Below are positions 53,842 to 64,000 of a DNA stretch of 64,000 nt, in pieces. The DNA is from Pararobbsia silviterrae (GTDB lineage: Bacteria; Pseudomonadota; Gammaproteobacteria; Burkholderiales; Burkholderiaceae), in the NCBI RefSeq assembly GCF_003628125.1, contig NZ_RBZU01000017.1, forward strand, positions 1 through 64,000. The letters run 5' to 3'. Under the pieces are notes generated by a model. It made no database searches. It was given only the letters and a program-made list of their open reading frames with translations, and was not told where the DNA came from. Numbering within the stretch: the first letter of the stretch is position 1; the number at the start of each line of letters is the position of its first letter. Made by a program: the position numbers and the translations under genes.

Positions 53842-53848
53842 GGTCGTT

Positions 53849-55387
53849 ATGAGCGGGATCGACCCGATTGTCGCGTCCGCGCTGACGAGTCAGATCGACA
53901 TACTGCTGAAGGCGATCTCGGGGCCGACCGACGCGAACGCGGCGCAGGCCGCCGAAGCGGCCGCGCCGACGCAGTGGGCCAACGCCCAGCCGTCCCAGGT
54001 CGCGGATGTCGAACAGCCGCCGCCCGCCTCCGCTCAAGCGGTACTCTCGCCCGCCGCACGCACGCTCGACGTGATCTCGCGCGGCGCCGACGGCGAGCCG
54101 GCCCCGCCGGTCATCGGCCGTCAAGCGCTCTGGTCCGCGCCGCCCGGCGCCGCCGCGGCATCCGGTGTCGGCGAACCGCCGTTCGCGGGCCTCGCCTCGT
54201 CGCTCGCGATGGCGCTCGAACAGGCGCTCGACACGAGCGGCCTCTTCTACGAATCCCATCTCGCTCAGTGGTTCGCCGGCCAGCGCAGTAGCGCGCTGCT
54301 GAACCAGGAGCCGCAATCCAATCTGCCCCCCGCCGAAGACGAAAACGGCTGGCCCTATGACGCCGAAGCCGCATTGCGCACGCTCGCGGGCGCGCCCGAA
54401 CCGTTCACGGGAGGCCGCCCCGCGGCCAGCGGCACAGCGGCTCAAGACGGCCTGGAGGCCGACATCGTCGACGTCGATATCGCCGACGATGAAGCCGCGT
54501 TCGGCGCGGCTTCGCCGTTGTTCGCTGCATTGTCGAACGATGGCGGCGAGGGTGACGGCGACGGAGATGGCATGGACCTGCTCGACGACGGCTTGATTCA
54601 AACCGTCGTCGACGACGCGAGCGCGGCCGCCGTGCCTCAGAACGCGCTCGTGCCGGCCGACCACGCGCCCGCGAACGCGCCGGGCGCGGGTGCGACGTCG
54701 GCGCGCGCGTCGGCCAATGCGTCCGAAGCATCGGACGCCTATGCCCCGACGCCCGGCAGCACCTTGTTCGCGAACGCGGGCAACGCCGCGTATGCGGCGC
54801 AGGCCGCCGTGCAGGTCCGCGAGGCGCCCGACGCGTCGGCGAGCGCGGCCGAGCGCGCGCTCGCGGCGGCCGCCGACAACGATCCGACCTTGCAGGCCAG
54901 CGCGACGCCGGGCACGCTGCCGATCCATCCCGACGCGCTCTCGATCGTGCGCCAGCAGCTCGAATTCCTGCAAAGTCCCGAGCCGCGCTTCCGCTGGTCG
55001 GGCGAGGCCTGGCCGGACTCGCGCATGTACTGGGAGCTCGATTGGGACCACGACGAGGCGCAGGCCGCCGAGCATCGCGTCTGGCGTACGCGGATCGCGA
55101 TCGAACTGCCGCGGCTCGGCCTCGTCAACGCCGAGCTCACGCTGACCGGCCACCGGCTCGGCGCGCGGATCACGGCCGACGGCCGCACGCTGACCACGCT
55201 CAAGGAAGGCACGTCGGATTTCATGCGCGCGCTGGCCGGCGCCGGGCTCAATCTCGAACAGCTCGCGATTCGCAGCGCGGACGGGATCCGCGCGCACGAG
55301 ACGACGGGAGCCGCCCAAGCGAGCGCCGCACCGGCGCGCCCGGACGACGTTTCGGGCTCGAATACGGATTCAGGGAGCCCGACATGA
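53849..55387 (+). CDS. FliK-C-domain (hook-length-control-like) protein
   Basis: A 512-residue protein with a low-complexity, acidic Ala/Pro-rich first 350 residues and a C-terminal Flg_hook-like domain (HPDALSIVRQQLEFLQSPEPRFRWSGEAWPDSRMYWELDWDHDE, LPRLGLVNAELTLTGHRLGARITADG). True FliK is encoded separately at 62878, so this is a second FliK-like gene, usual in Burkholderia behind fliT. It overlaps the FlhB-C-terminal-like gene by 4 bp (ATGA), so the two gene products probably interact, as FliK and FlhB do in substrate switching. Precise function is not known. Confidence 0.82.
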   Translation: MSGIDPIVASALTSQIDILLKAISGPTDANAAQAAEAAAPTQWANAQPSQVADVEQPPPASAQAVLSPAARTLDVISRGADGEPAPPVIGRQALWSAPPGAAAASGVGEPPFAGLASSLAMALEQALDTSGLFYESHLAQWFAGQRSSALLNQEPQSNLPPAEDENGWPYDAEAALRTLAGAPEPFTGGRPAASGTAAQDGLEADIVDVDIADDEAAFGAASPLFAALSNDGGEGDGDGDGMDLLDDGLIQTVVDDASAAAVPQNALVPADHAPANAPGAGATSARASANASEASDAYAPTPGSTLFANAGNAAYAAQAAVQVREAPDASASAAERALAAAADNDPTLQASATPGTLPIHPDALSIVRQQLEFLQSPEPRFRWSGEAWPDSRMYWELDWDHDEAQAAEHRVWRTRIAIELPRLGLVNAELTLTGHRLGARITADGRTLTTLKEGTSDFMRALAGAGLNLEQLAIRSADGIRAHETTGAAQASAAPARPDDVSGSNTDSGSPT

Positions 55388-55722
55388 GCCGCACGCCCCG
55401 CCGCGAAGCGGTCGCGCTTGCCTACGATCACGGTCACGACGTCGCGCCGCGCGTCGTCGCGAAGGGCTATGGCGAACTCGCGGACATGATCGTCCAGCGC
55501 GCGCGCGAATCGGGACTCTATGTCCACGAATCGTCGCCGATGGTCTCGCTGCTGATGAACGTCGATCTCGACAGCCACGTGCCGCCGATGCTCTACCAGG
55601 CCGTCGCCGAGCTGCTCGCGTGGCTCTACCGGCTCGAACACGGCGCCGCGCCGCCGCTTCCGGGGCCGCTGCCGAACGCCGCGCCCAAAGGCGCGAAGTC
55701 GTCGAAAAATCGCGGGAAATAA
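55384..55722 (+). CDS. FlhB C-terminal-domain homologue (FhlB-like)
   Basis: A 112-residue soluble protein equal to the cytoplasmic C-terminal part of FlhB after the autocleavage site. It has EAVALAYDHGHDVAPRVVAKGYGELADMIVQRARESGLYVHESSPMVSLL, split here over the domain. The membrane part and the NPTH cleavage motif are absent, as in FhlB proteins. It may substitute for or modulate the FlhB switch with the FliK-like protein encoded just upstream. The last 25 residues are Pro/Lys-rich. The stop is followed by a 190-bp spacer before convergent fliE. Confidence 0.88.
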   Translation: MSRTPRREAVALAYDHGHDVAPRVVAKGYGELADMIVQRARESGLYVHESSPMVSLLMNVDLDSHVPPMLYQAVAELLAWLYRLEHGAAPPLPGPLPNAAPKGAKSSKNRGK

Positions 55723-55857
55723 GAGAAAAAGAAGAAAAACGAGCTGTCGCAGAGGTGAATCCGCGCGCTCGGAGACATCGATCGGGCGATGCGCCGAGAT
55801 CGTCGCGCGTCAGACGTGCGCGCGTGCCCAGGCACACCCGCCGTGCGGGGCGAACCG

Positions 55858-55886
55858 AGAAAACACGGACGGGAGAACCCCGTCCC
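55858..55886 (-). terminator. probable terminator of fliE
   Basis: GGACGGG (55867-55873) pairs with CCCGTCC (55879-55885) over 5 nt, and leftward the sequence continues GTGTTTTCTC, a short U-run three bases after the stem. It is between convergent fliE and the FhlB-like gene. Confidence 0.55.
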
Positions 55887-55915
55887 TTATCCCTTGCGGC
55901 CCGGTCAAAGGCCCG

Positions 55916-56251
55916 TCAAACGCTCATCTGCATGATCGTCGTATAGGCCGACGACAGCTTGTTGCGGACTTCGACGACTTCCTGGAACGCGATATTCGCC
56001 TTCTGCATGTCGACCATCACGTCGTTGAGCGCGACGTTCGGCGCGCCCATTTCGAATGCGTGGGCCTGCGCGACGCTCTGCATCTGCTTGCCGCTCGTCT
56101 TGCGCAGCGCGTTATCGAGCAGCGTCGAGAATTCGCCGGATGCCGCGCCGCTTTCGGCGATGGTGCCGATGGACGGCGCGTCGCCGGCCGCTTCGGCGGC
56201 CATCGACTGGATCTGCTGCATGGCGGAGGCGATCGGGGTAACACCGCTCAT
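55916..56251 (-). CDS. fliE: flagellar hook-basal body protein FliE
   Basis: A 111-residue FliE, which joins the MS ring to the proximal rod. It shows the family pattern: FSTLLDNALRKTSGKQMQS, then VALNDVMVDMQKANIAFQEVVEVRNKLSSAYTTIMQM(S)V at the end. It is transcribed divergently from fliF, the usual betaproteobacterial order. Start at MSGVTPIASAM (56251). Confidence 0.95.
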   Translation of the reverse strand: MSGVTPIASAMQQIQSMAAEAAGDAPSIGTIAESGAASGEFSTLLDNALRKTSGKQMQSVAQAHAFEMGAPNVALNDVMVDMQKANIAFQEVVEVRNKLSSAYTTIMQMSV

Positions 56252-56538
56252 AAGACTCTCCCGTGCGCGCGAAGCGCTGGACGCGTGTATCGATGGAACG
56301 GACTGTAGCACCCCCCTCGATCGGGCAAGCCGGTCAATTGACGGGAAAACCCGGTTCTATTCCCCCGATCGGTACTCGCCTTGCCGTCCAATAATCGGCA
56401 ACGTGCAGAACCTGTCGTTCACTGCCCGCCCGCGGACCGCGGGTTGCGCGCACGAACACAGCACCGTCGAATTCTGGAGAGTTTCGCCGTGATGATGGTT
56501 TCATCCACCCTGATAGCTGGCCTGATCGGAGACGCCGC
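56252..56538. promoter_or_regulatory. divergent fliE/fliF promoter region
   Basis: This 287-bp spacer must hold the promoters of both fliE and fliFGHIJK. A near-palindrome CC-x-GTCAATTGAC-x-GG lies at 56330-56345. No match to a sigma-28 or sigma-54 promoter was found, so a FlhDC-dependent sigma-70 promoter is likely by analogy with related bacteria. Confidence 0.4.
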
Positions 56539-58350
56539 ATGAACGCCGCGACTACGACCCCGGCACCGCTGAACGCCGCCCCGGGCGGCGCCGTCGCGCC
56601 CAACGCCGCGCCTGCGCCCGCACCCGGCGCGCCGGCGTCCGCGGCGCCCCCCGCGCCGTCGTCGATCCCCGTGATCGCGGCGCTCGAGCAGCGCCTGCCC
56701 GTCATCACCCAGCTTCGCGCGAACCCGAAGTTGCCGCTGATCATCGTCAGCGCGCTGCTCGTGGCCGCGCTCGCCGCGCTCTATCTGTGGACGCGCGCGC
56801 CCGACTACAAGGTGCTCTACACCAACCTGTCGGACCGCGACGGCGGCGCAGTCATCACCGCGCTCCAGCAGATGAACATGCCCTACAAGCTGACGGATAC
56901 GGGCGGCGCCATCCTCGTCCCCGCCGACCAGGTCCATGAGGCTCGGCTGCATCTCGCGTTGATGGGCTTGCCCAAGGGCGGCGCGGTCGGTTTCGAACTC
57001 ATGGACAACGAGAAATTCGGGATCAGCCAGTTCGCCGAGCAGGTCAACTATCAGCGCGCGCTCGAAGGCGAACTCGAACGCACGATCGACGCCCTGTCGG
57101 CCGTCAACGATTCGCGCGTGCACCTCGCGATTCCGAAGCCGACGGTCTTCGTCAGCGAAAAACAGAGCCCGACCGCCTCGGTCATGCTCAATTTGTGGCC
57201 GGGCCGCGCGCTCGACGACGGCCAGATCGCCGCCATCACCCATATGGTGTCGTCGGCCGTGCCCGATATGCCGCCCCAGAACGTCACGATCGTCGACCAG
57301 AACGGCAATCTGCTGACGGCGCCGCAAACCGGCACGGGCCTCGACGCGACGCAACTCAAATACGTCGCCCAGATCCAGCAGGACACGCAACGCCGCATCA
57401 ACGCGATCCTCGCGCCGCTGTTCGGCGAAGGCAACGTCCATGCGCAGGTCAGCGCGGACATCGATTTCTCGAAAATCGAGCAAAGCAGCGAGGAGTACAC
57501 GCCGAACGAATCGCCGCGCGACAGCGCGATCCGCAGCCAGCAGACGAGCGAATCGAAGGAACTCGGCCAGACGCCGTCGGGCGGCGTGCCCGGCGCGCTG
57601 TCGAACACGCCGCCGCAGCCCGCGAGCGCGCCGATGGCGAATCCGCCCGCGAGCGGCGCGAGCGCGACGACCGCGAACCTCGGGCCGTCGAGCGAGCACA
57701 AGGACACGACGACCAACTACGAGCTCGACAAGACGGTCCGCCATATCGATACGCCGCAAGGCCGCGTACGCCGTCTGAGCGCGGCCGTGCTCGTCAACTA
57801 CAAGCCGACGGTCGACGCGAAAGGCCACGTCACGATGAAGCCGCTGACCGCCGAGCAGCTCGCGCAGGTCAAGCAGCTTGCGAGCGACGCGATGGGCTTC
57901 GACGCGAAGCGCGGCGACTCGCTGAACGTCGTCAACGGCGAGTTCACGGGTCCGAACACGGGTCCCGAACTGCCGTTCTGGAAGCAGCCCGAGACGCTCG
58001 ACCTGACGAAGACCATCGGCAAGTACGTGCTGATGGCCATGGTCTTCATGATCCTGTTCTTCGGCGTGCTGCGCCCGTGGATGAAGGGCAAGTTCAATCC
58101 GCAACCGACGCTCGCCGAGCAGGAAGCCGCGGCGCTCGCCGCGATCGAGGGCCCGACGTCGCTCAACGGCGAAGGCCAGCTCGTCGACGAGAACGGCAAC
58201 GTCGTCGACGCGATCGGCGAGAACGCGGCGCTCGGCGCGCCGCAGACGACGTCGTTCGACCGCAACCTCGCCTACGCGCGCCAGATCGCGAAGTCCGATC
58301 CGAAGGCGGTCGCAAGCGTTATCCAGAACTGGGTGAATGATGAAGGCTGA
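56539..58350 (+). CDS. fliF: flagellar MS-ring protein FliF
   Basis: A 603-residue MS-ring protein. It has a Pro/Ala-rich N-terminal tail (about 45 residues), TM1 (LIIVSALLVAALAALYLW), the ring-building motifs (YKVLYTNLSDRDGGAVITAL, GISQFAEQVNYQRALEGELERTI in the usual order), TM2 near residue 500 (YVLMAMVFMILFFGVLRPWM) and the C-terminal FliG-binding tail (FDRNLAYARQIAKSDPKAVASVIQNWV). The family is about 550-570 residues, the surplus being the N-terminal tail. Its stop overlaps the fliG start by 14 bp. Confidence 0.97.
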   Translation: MNAATTTPAPLNAAPGGAVAPNAAPAPAPGAPASAAPPAPSSIPVIAALEQRLPVITQLRANPKLPLIIVSALLVAALAALYLWTRAPDYKVLYTNLSDRDGGAVITALQQMNMPYKLTDTGGAILVPADQVHEARLHLALMGLPKGGAVGFELMDNEKFGISQFAEQVNYQRALEGELERTIDALSAVNDSRVHLAIPKPTVFVSEKQSPTASVMLNLWPGRALDDGQIAAITHMVSSAVPDMPPQNVTIVDQNGNLLTAPQTGTGLDATQLKYVAQIQQDTQRRINAILAPLFGEGNVHAQVSADIDFSKIEQSSEEYTPNESPRDSAIRSQQTSESKELGQTPSGGVPGALSNTPPQPASAPMANPPASGASATTANLGPSSEHKDTTTNYELDKTVRHIDTPQGRVRRLSAAVLVNYKPTVDAKGHVTMKPLTAEQLAQVKQLASDAMGFDAKRGDSLNVVNGEFTGPNTGPELPFWKQPETLDLTKTIGKYVLMAMVFMILFFGVLRPWMKGKFNPQPTLAEQEAAALAAIEGPTSLNGEGQLVDENGNVVDAIGENAALGAPQTTSFDRNLAYARQIAKSDPKAVASVIQNWVNDEG

Positions 58351-59335
58351 AGGTCTGACCAAATCCGCGATCCTGCTGATGTCGCTCGGCGAGGATGAGG
58401 CGGCCGAGGTATTCAAATACCTCCAGCCGCGCGAAGTGCAGAAGATCGGCGCGACGATGGCCACGCTCAAGCACGTGACGCGCGACCAGATCGACGCCGT
58501 GCTCGAGGAATTCCGCCAGGAAGCCGAGCAGTTGTCCGCGCTCTCGCTCGATTCGGGCGAGTACATCCGCGCCGTGCTCACGAAGGCGCTCGGCAACGAC
58601 AAGGCGTCGGGGCTCATCGAACGCATTCTGCAGGGCGGCGACACGAGCGGCATCGAAGGCCTCAAGTGGATGGACTCGGGCGCGGTCGCCGAACTCATCA
58701 AGAACGAACACCCGCAGATCGTCGCGACGATCCTCGTTCACCTCGACCGCGACCAGGCGTCCGAAGTGCTCGAATTCTTCACCGAACGGCTGCGCAACGA
58801 CGTCGTGCTCCGGATCGCGACGCTCGACGGCATCCAGCCGACGGCGCTGCGCGAACTCAACGACGTGCTCACGAAGCTGCTGTCGGGTTCGGACAACCTC
58901 AAGCGCAGCCCGATGGGCGGCGTGCGCGCGGCGGCCGAAATCCTGAACTTCATGAGCGGCACGAACGAGGAATCGGTCGTCTCGAACGTGCGCGGCTACG
59001 ACGAGGAACTCGCGCAGGCGATCGTCGACCAGATGTTCGTGTTCGACAACCTCATCGACGTCGAGGATCGCGGCATCCAGGTGATCCTCAAGGAAGTCGA
59101 GTCGGAATCGCTGATCGTCGCGCTCAAGGGCGCACGGCCCGAGCTCCGCGAGAAGTTCCTCAAGAACATGTCGTCGCGCGCGGCCGAGTTGCTGCGCGAG
59201 GATCTCGAGTCGCGCGGCCCGGTCCGCGTGTCCGAAGTCGAAGCCGAGCAGAAGAACATCCTGCAGGTCGTCCGACGCCTTGCCGACGAGGGCGAAATCA
59301 CGCTCGGCAGCAAGCCTGAAGACCAGTACGTCTAA
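58337..59335 (+). CDS. fliG: flagellar motor switch protein FliG
   Basis: A 332-residue FliG of normal length. N-terminal domain binds FliF (GLTKSAILLMSLGEDEAAEVFKYL), the middle has HPQIVATILVHLDRDQASEVL (EHPQ-type motif for FliM), and the C-terminal torque domain has the charged helix DNLIDVEDRGIQVILKEVES and KGARPELREKFLKNMSSRAAELLREDLESRGPVR with the Arg/Asp residues that face the stator. Start may be 58337 or 58340. Confidence 0.97.
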   Translation: MMKAEGLTKSAILLMSLGEDEAAEVFKYLQPREVQKIGATMATLKHVTRDQIDAVLEEFRQEAEQLSALSLDSGEYIRAVLTKALGNDKASGLIERILQGGDTSGIEGLKWMDSGAVAELIKNEHPQIVATILVHLDRDQASEVLEFFTERLRNDVVLRIATLDGIQPTALRELNDVLTKLLSGSDNLKRSPMGGVRAAAEILNFMSGTNEESVVSNVRGYDEELAQAIVDQMFVFDNLIDVEDRGIQVILKEVESESLIVALKGARPELREKFLKNMSSRAAELLREDLESRGPVRVSEVEAEQKNILQVVRRLADEGEITLGSKPEDQYV

Positions 59336-59346
59336 AGCGAAGAGGG

Positions 59347-60048
59347 ATGTCGTCCATGAGTCGCGGCCAACCCATACCGAAGGAGCGTCTCACAGCGTAC
59401 GAACGCTGGGAGATGGCGTCCTTCGACCCGCCGCCGCCCCCTCCGCCGCCGCCGCCTCCCGCGCCCGCGGAGCCCGTGCCCGATCCGTGGATCGCCGAGC
59501 GCGCGCGCCTCATCGAGGAAACGCGCGCGGCGGCCTATGCCGAAGGCGCGGCCGCCGGCCATGCCGAGGGCTATCAGGCCGGCTTCTCGGCCGGGCATCT
59601 CGACGGTCTCAACAAGGGTCTCAGCGATGCGCAGGCTGTCGCGACGCACTTCAAGGCGGTCGCCGACGCGTTCACGACGGCGCTGGCCGCGGCGGACGCC
59701 GAGGTGGCCGACGGGATCGTCGCACTCGCTTTCGACGTCGCGCGCGAAGTCGTGCGGCAGAGCATCACGCTCGATCCGACCGTGCTGCTCGGCGCCGTGC
59801 GCGAAGTCCTCGCGACGGAGCCCGCCCTCGTCGGCGCGCCGCAGATCGTCGTGAATCCGGCCGATATGCCGGTGCTCGAGGCGTATCTCAAGGAAGAACT
59901 CGAGGCGAACGGCTGGACGCTGCATGCCGACCCGGCGATCGAACGCGGCGGCTGCCGCGCGCGCGCCGCGACGGGCGATATCGACGCGACGCTCACGACG
60001 CGCTGGAAGCGCGTGCTGCTCGCGCTCGGCCATCAAAGCGAGTGGTAG
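59347..60048 (+). CDS. fliH: flagellar export ATPase regulator FliH
   Basis: A 233-residue FliH, which links FliI to the export gate and holds its ATPase in check. It has a run of eleven Pro near residue 28 (DNA 59430-59460, a CCG-rich microsatellite), a coiled-coil middle ([25 protein letters not shown] with the GxxxG-type repeats typical of FliH) and a C-terminal domain ending with the [12 protein letters not shown] segment and [12 protein letters not shown]. It is 11 bp after fliG and 10 bp before fliI. Confidence 0.93.
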   Translation: MSSMSRGQPIPKERLTAYERWEMASFDPPPPPPPPPPPAPAEPVPDPWIAERARLIEETRAAAYAEGAAAGHAEGYQAGFSAGHLDGLNKGLSDAQAVATHFKAVADAFTTALAAADAEVADGIVALAFDVAREVVRQSITLDPTVLLGAVREVLATEPALVGAPQIVVNPADMPVLEAYLKEELEANGWTLHADPAIERGGCRARAATGDIDATLTTRWKRVLLALGHQSEW

Positions 60049-60058
60049 GCGTCCGACG

Positions 60059-62383
<2,325 letters not shown>

Positions 62384-62401
62384 CCCGACAGGAGATTCAG
62401 G

Positions 62402-62860
62402 ATGATCTCGAACGAGTTGCCGCTAGCCACGCTGATCGACCTCGCGAGCGGCGAACTGGACGAAGCGCAACGTGCGCTCGGGCACGCGCAGAAAGTCGCG
62501 ACCGAGGCCGAAACGCAAACCAATGCGCTGATCAGCTATCGCGACGAATACCGCACGCGTCTCACGACCTCGGCCCAGTCCGGGCTCTCGGGCGCGAACT
62601 GGCGCAATTTCCAGACGTTCATCGAGACGCTCGACGCGGCGGTCGAACAGCAGCGCCGCGTGATGGTCTCGGCGCAGCGCAAGCTCGAAGTCGCGCGGAA
62701 CCACTGGATGGAAAAGCGCCGCAAGCTCACCTCATACGAAGCGCTGGCCGAACGTGCGCGCCTGCGCGAACAAGCGGTGCTCGCGCGACGCGAACAGCGC
62801 GAATCCGACGAATATGCGGCCAAGATCGTGCGCATGCGTCGCGACTCCACGCACGACTGA
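62402..62860 (+). CDS. fliJ: flagellar export protein FliJ
   Basis: A 152-residue FliJ, the coiled-coil stalk of the FliI hexamer (ATPase activator). It has PLATLIDLASGELDEAQRALGHAQKVATEAETQTNALISYRDEYR as N-terminal coiled coil, then SGLSGANWRNFQTFIETLDAAVEQQRRV, the family's central part, and a charged C-terminal helix. It is 18 bp after fliI with its ribosome site GACAGGAG. Confidence 0.94.
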   Translation: MISNELPLATLIDLASGELDEAQRALGHAQKVATEAETQTNALISYRDEYRTRLTTSAQSGLSGANWRNFQTFIETLDAAVEQQRRVMVSAQRKLEVARNHWMEKRRKLTSYEALAERARLREQAVLARREQRESDEYAAKIVRMRRDSTHD

Positions 62861-62877
62861 TTTCCGGGAACCGAACC

Positions 62878-64000
62878 ATGTTGCCACTCGTCCTTGCCGC
62901 CTTGAACAGCGCGACCTCCGTCCTGACCGGTTCGTCGGACGCCGCCGCCTCGAATACGAGCGACGCGTCGACCCTCACGAACAGCTTCAGCGACATGCTG
63001 AACGCCGCGAGCGAGAACGCGAGCGCCACGAATTCGATGTCGTCGTCCTCGTATTCGAACACCAGTTACACGCCGACGAACACGGCGTCGAACAGCGCCT
63101 CGAATACATCGAACGCGTCGAATACGTCGAACACGTCCAGCGCATCGAATACGTCGAACGCCTCGAACACGTCCAATGCGTCGAACGCGTCCGATTCGTC
63201 GTCGAACACGCAAGGCAGCGGATCGACGTCGCAGACGAGCCATCACACGTCGTCGACCGGTTCGCACAGCAGTACGTCGTCGAAATCGAGCGCGTCGAAT
63301 ACGAACACATCGACGGATAGCGCATCCGATCAGGCGGCCGCCGCCGCGCAACAACAGAACGCAGCCGCTGCCGCGGCAGCAGCGGCCGCCGCCGCGGCTG
63401 CCGCGCTCGCGAACGGCCAGCAGGCACAGGCCGCCGCGACCGCGACGGCGACCGATTCGACAAAGGCCGCGCAACTGAGCGCCACGGCGACGACCGCGCT
63501 CAATAGCGCCGCCGCCGCGCTCGCGAATCAACAGGCCGGCGCCGCGGCGAACGCCGCGGGCCAGGCCGCCGATGAGGCCGACGACGCCGACATCGGCACG
63601 GCGCAAGGCGCGTCGGCCCTGCAGGCCGCGCTGAGCATGCTGCAGAAGTCGGGCCTCGCGGTACCGAAGGGCGCCACGGGCGCCGCGTCGACCGCCGCCG
63701 CGGCGAAGGGCGCCACGACGAATCTGAACGCAGCCGCCAAGTCGAGCATCGCCAACGGCGCGGCGACGAGCGCGCAAAACGCCTCGACCTCGGATACGCC
63801 GACGTCGACGACAGCCGACCCGAAAGCCGCGGATCTCGGCGTGAGCACGTCGAACGCGGCGCAAGCCGCCGACCAGGCCGCGCTTCAGCAGGCGCTTTCG
63901 CAAGCGCAGAGCAACGCGGCCGACGCCACTGCGCAGAACACCGGCGCGACCGAAGCCGCGGCGGCCGCCATCGCGGCCGCGCAAAACACGGCGACGCAGC
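62878..64000 (+). CDS. fliK: flagellar hook-length control protein FliK, N-terminal part
   Basis: An open frame starts at the ATG at 62878, 17 bp after the fliJ stop, and runs off the end of the window (374 codons seen). The first 30 residues are MLPLVLAALNSATSVLTG, followed by a very long Ser/Asn/Thr-rich low-complexity region (about residues 20-155), Ala/Gln-rich stretches with a run of about 14 Ala near residue 165, and an Ala/Ser/Thr-rich spacer. FliK is expected at this place after fliJ. Its middle is normally disordered, but the Asn-Thr-Ser-Asn-Ala-Ser repeat here is more pronounced than usual. The conserved C-terminal domain lies beyond the window. Confidence 0.85.
   Translation, partial: MLPLVLAALNSATSVLTGSSDAAASNTSDASTLTNSFSDMLNAASENASATNSMSSSSYSNTSYTPTNTASNSASNTSNASNTSNTSSASNTSNASNTSNASNASDSSSNTQGSGSTSQTSHHTSSTGSHSSTSSKSSASNTNTSTDSASDQAAAAAQQQNAAAAAAAAAAAAAAALANGQQAQAAATATATDSTKAAQLSATATTALNSAAAALANQQAGAAANAAGQAADEADDADIGTAQGASALQAALSMLQKSGLAVPKGATGAASTAAAAKGATTNLNAAAKSSIANGAATSAQNASTSDTPTSTTADPKAADLGVSTSNAAQAADQAALQQALSQAQSNAADATAQNTGATEAAAAAIAAAQNTATQ

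Noticed and set aside
59924-60058. FliI starting 45 codons further upstream at 59924
   Set aside because: That extension overlaps fliH, is Arg/Ala-rich shadow sequence, and the ATG at 60059 gives the known [10 protein letters not shown] opening.

Overview
The window is high-GC DNA from a betaproteobacterium, most likely a member of the Burkholderiaceae. The support is the yraN-diaA-dolP/rsmI locus, the gene order fliC-flaG-fliD-fliS-fliT followed by a fliK-like and an flhB-C-terminal-like gene, divergent fliE/fliFGHIJK, a Burkholderia-type Crp/Fnr regulator and TPR-glycosyltransferases beside flagellin. The genus cannot be fixed from sequence alone.

Layout. (1) 1-1545: remnant of a mobile element, an internally deleted P4-type integrase gene beside a tRNA-Ala(CGC) gene. 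(2) 1608-8722: housekeeping block with a c-type cytochrome, dolP-like lipoprotein, diaA and yraN (one leftward operon), divergent rsmI, rlpA, a roughly 1.1 kb non-coding stretch with a possible structured RNA, then a metallo-beta-lactamase-fold hydrolase overlapping a DEDDh exonuclease gene. (3) 8739-29236: exopolysaccharide locus with a WcaJ-type initiating transferase, Wza, Wzc (BY-kinase), Wzy-like polymerase, Wzx-like flippase, six further glycosyltransferases, an acyltransferase-3 protein, a large exported beta-propeller protein and a Crp/Fnr regulator. It carries no sugar-nucleotide synthesis genes and no low-molecular-weight tyrosine phosphatase. (4) 29883-38107: a tightly overlapped leftward operon, read in transcription order as carrier protein, acyl-CoA-dehydrogenase-like flavoprotein, seryl-tRNA-synthetase-like amino acid:[carrier protein] ligase, DUF1839 protein, GH2 beta-mannosidase-like protein, and a tandem alpha/beta hydrolase whose second domain has Cys where Ser is usual. 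This is the best candidate for an undescribed system: an aminoacyl-carrier-protein pathway of unknown product, placed between an EPS locus and flagellar glycosylation genes. (5) 38494-44229: three consecutive TPR-glycosyltransferases, probably for flagellin glycosylation. (6) 44613-47640: ferredoxin-NADP reductase, an AT-rich regulatory stretch, and a soluble NarX-type kinase with a NarL-type regulator. (7) 48084-64000: flagellar genes, with a near-consensus sigma-28 promoter before a large flagellin, then the filament cap and chaperones, the MS ring, switch, and the export ATPase complex. FliI carries an enlarged N-terminus containing a perfect hexanucleotide repeat, and fliK runs off the window.

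Regions 4, 5 and 7 suggest a working model in which an activated aminoacyl group on a dedicated carrier protein is transferred onto a glycan, either the EPS or the flagellin glycan. That link is inference from neighbourhood only.
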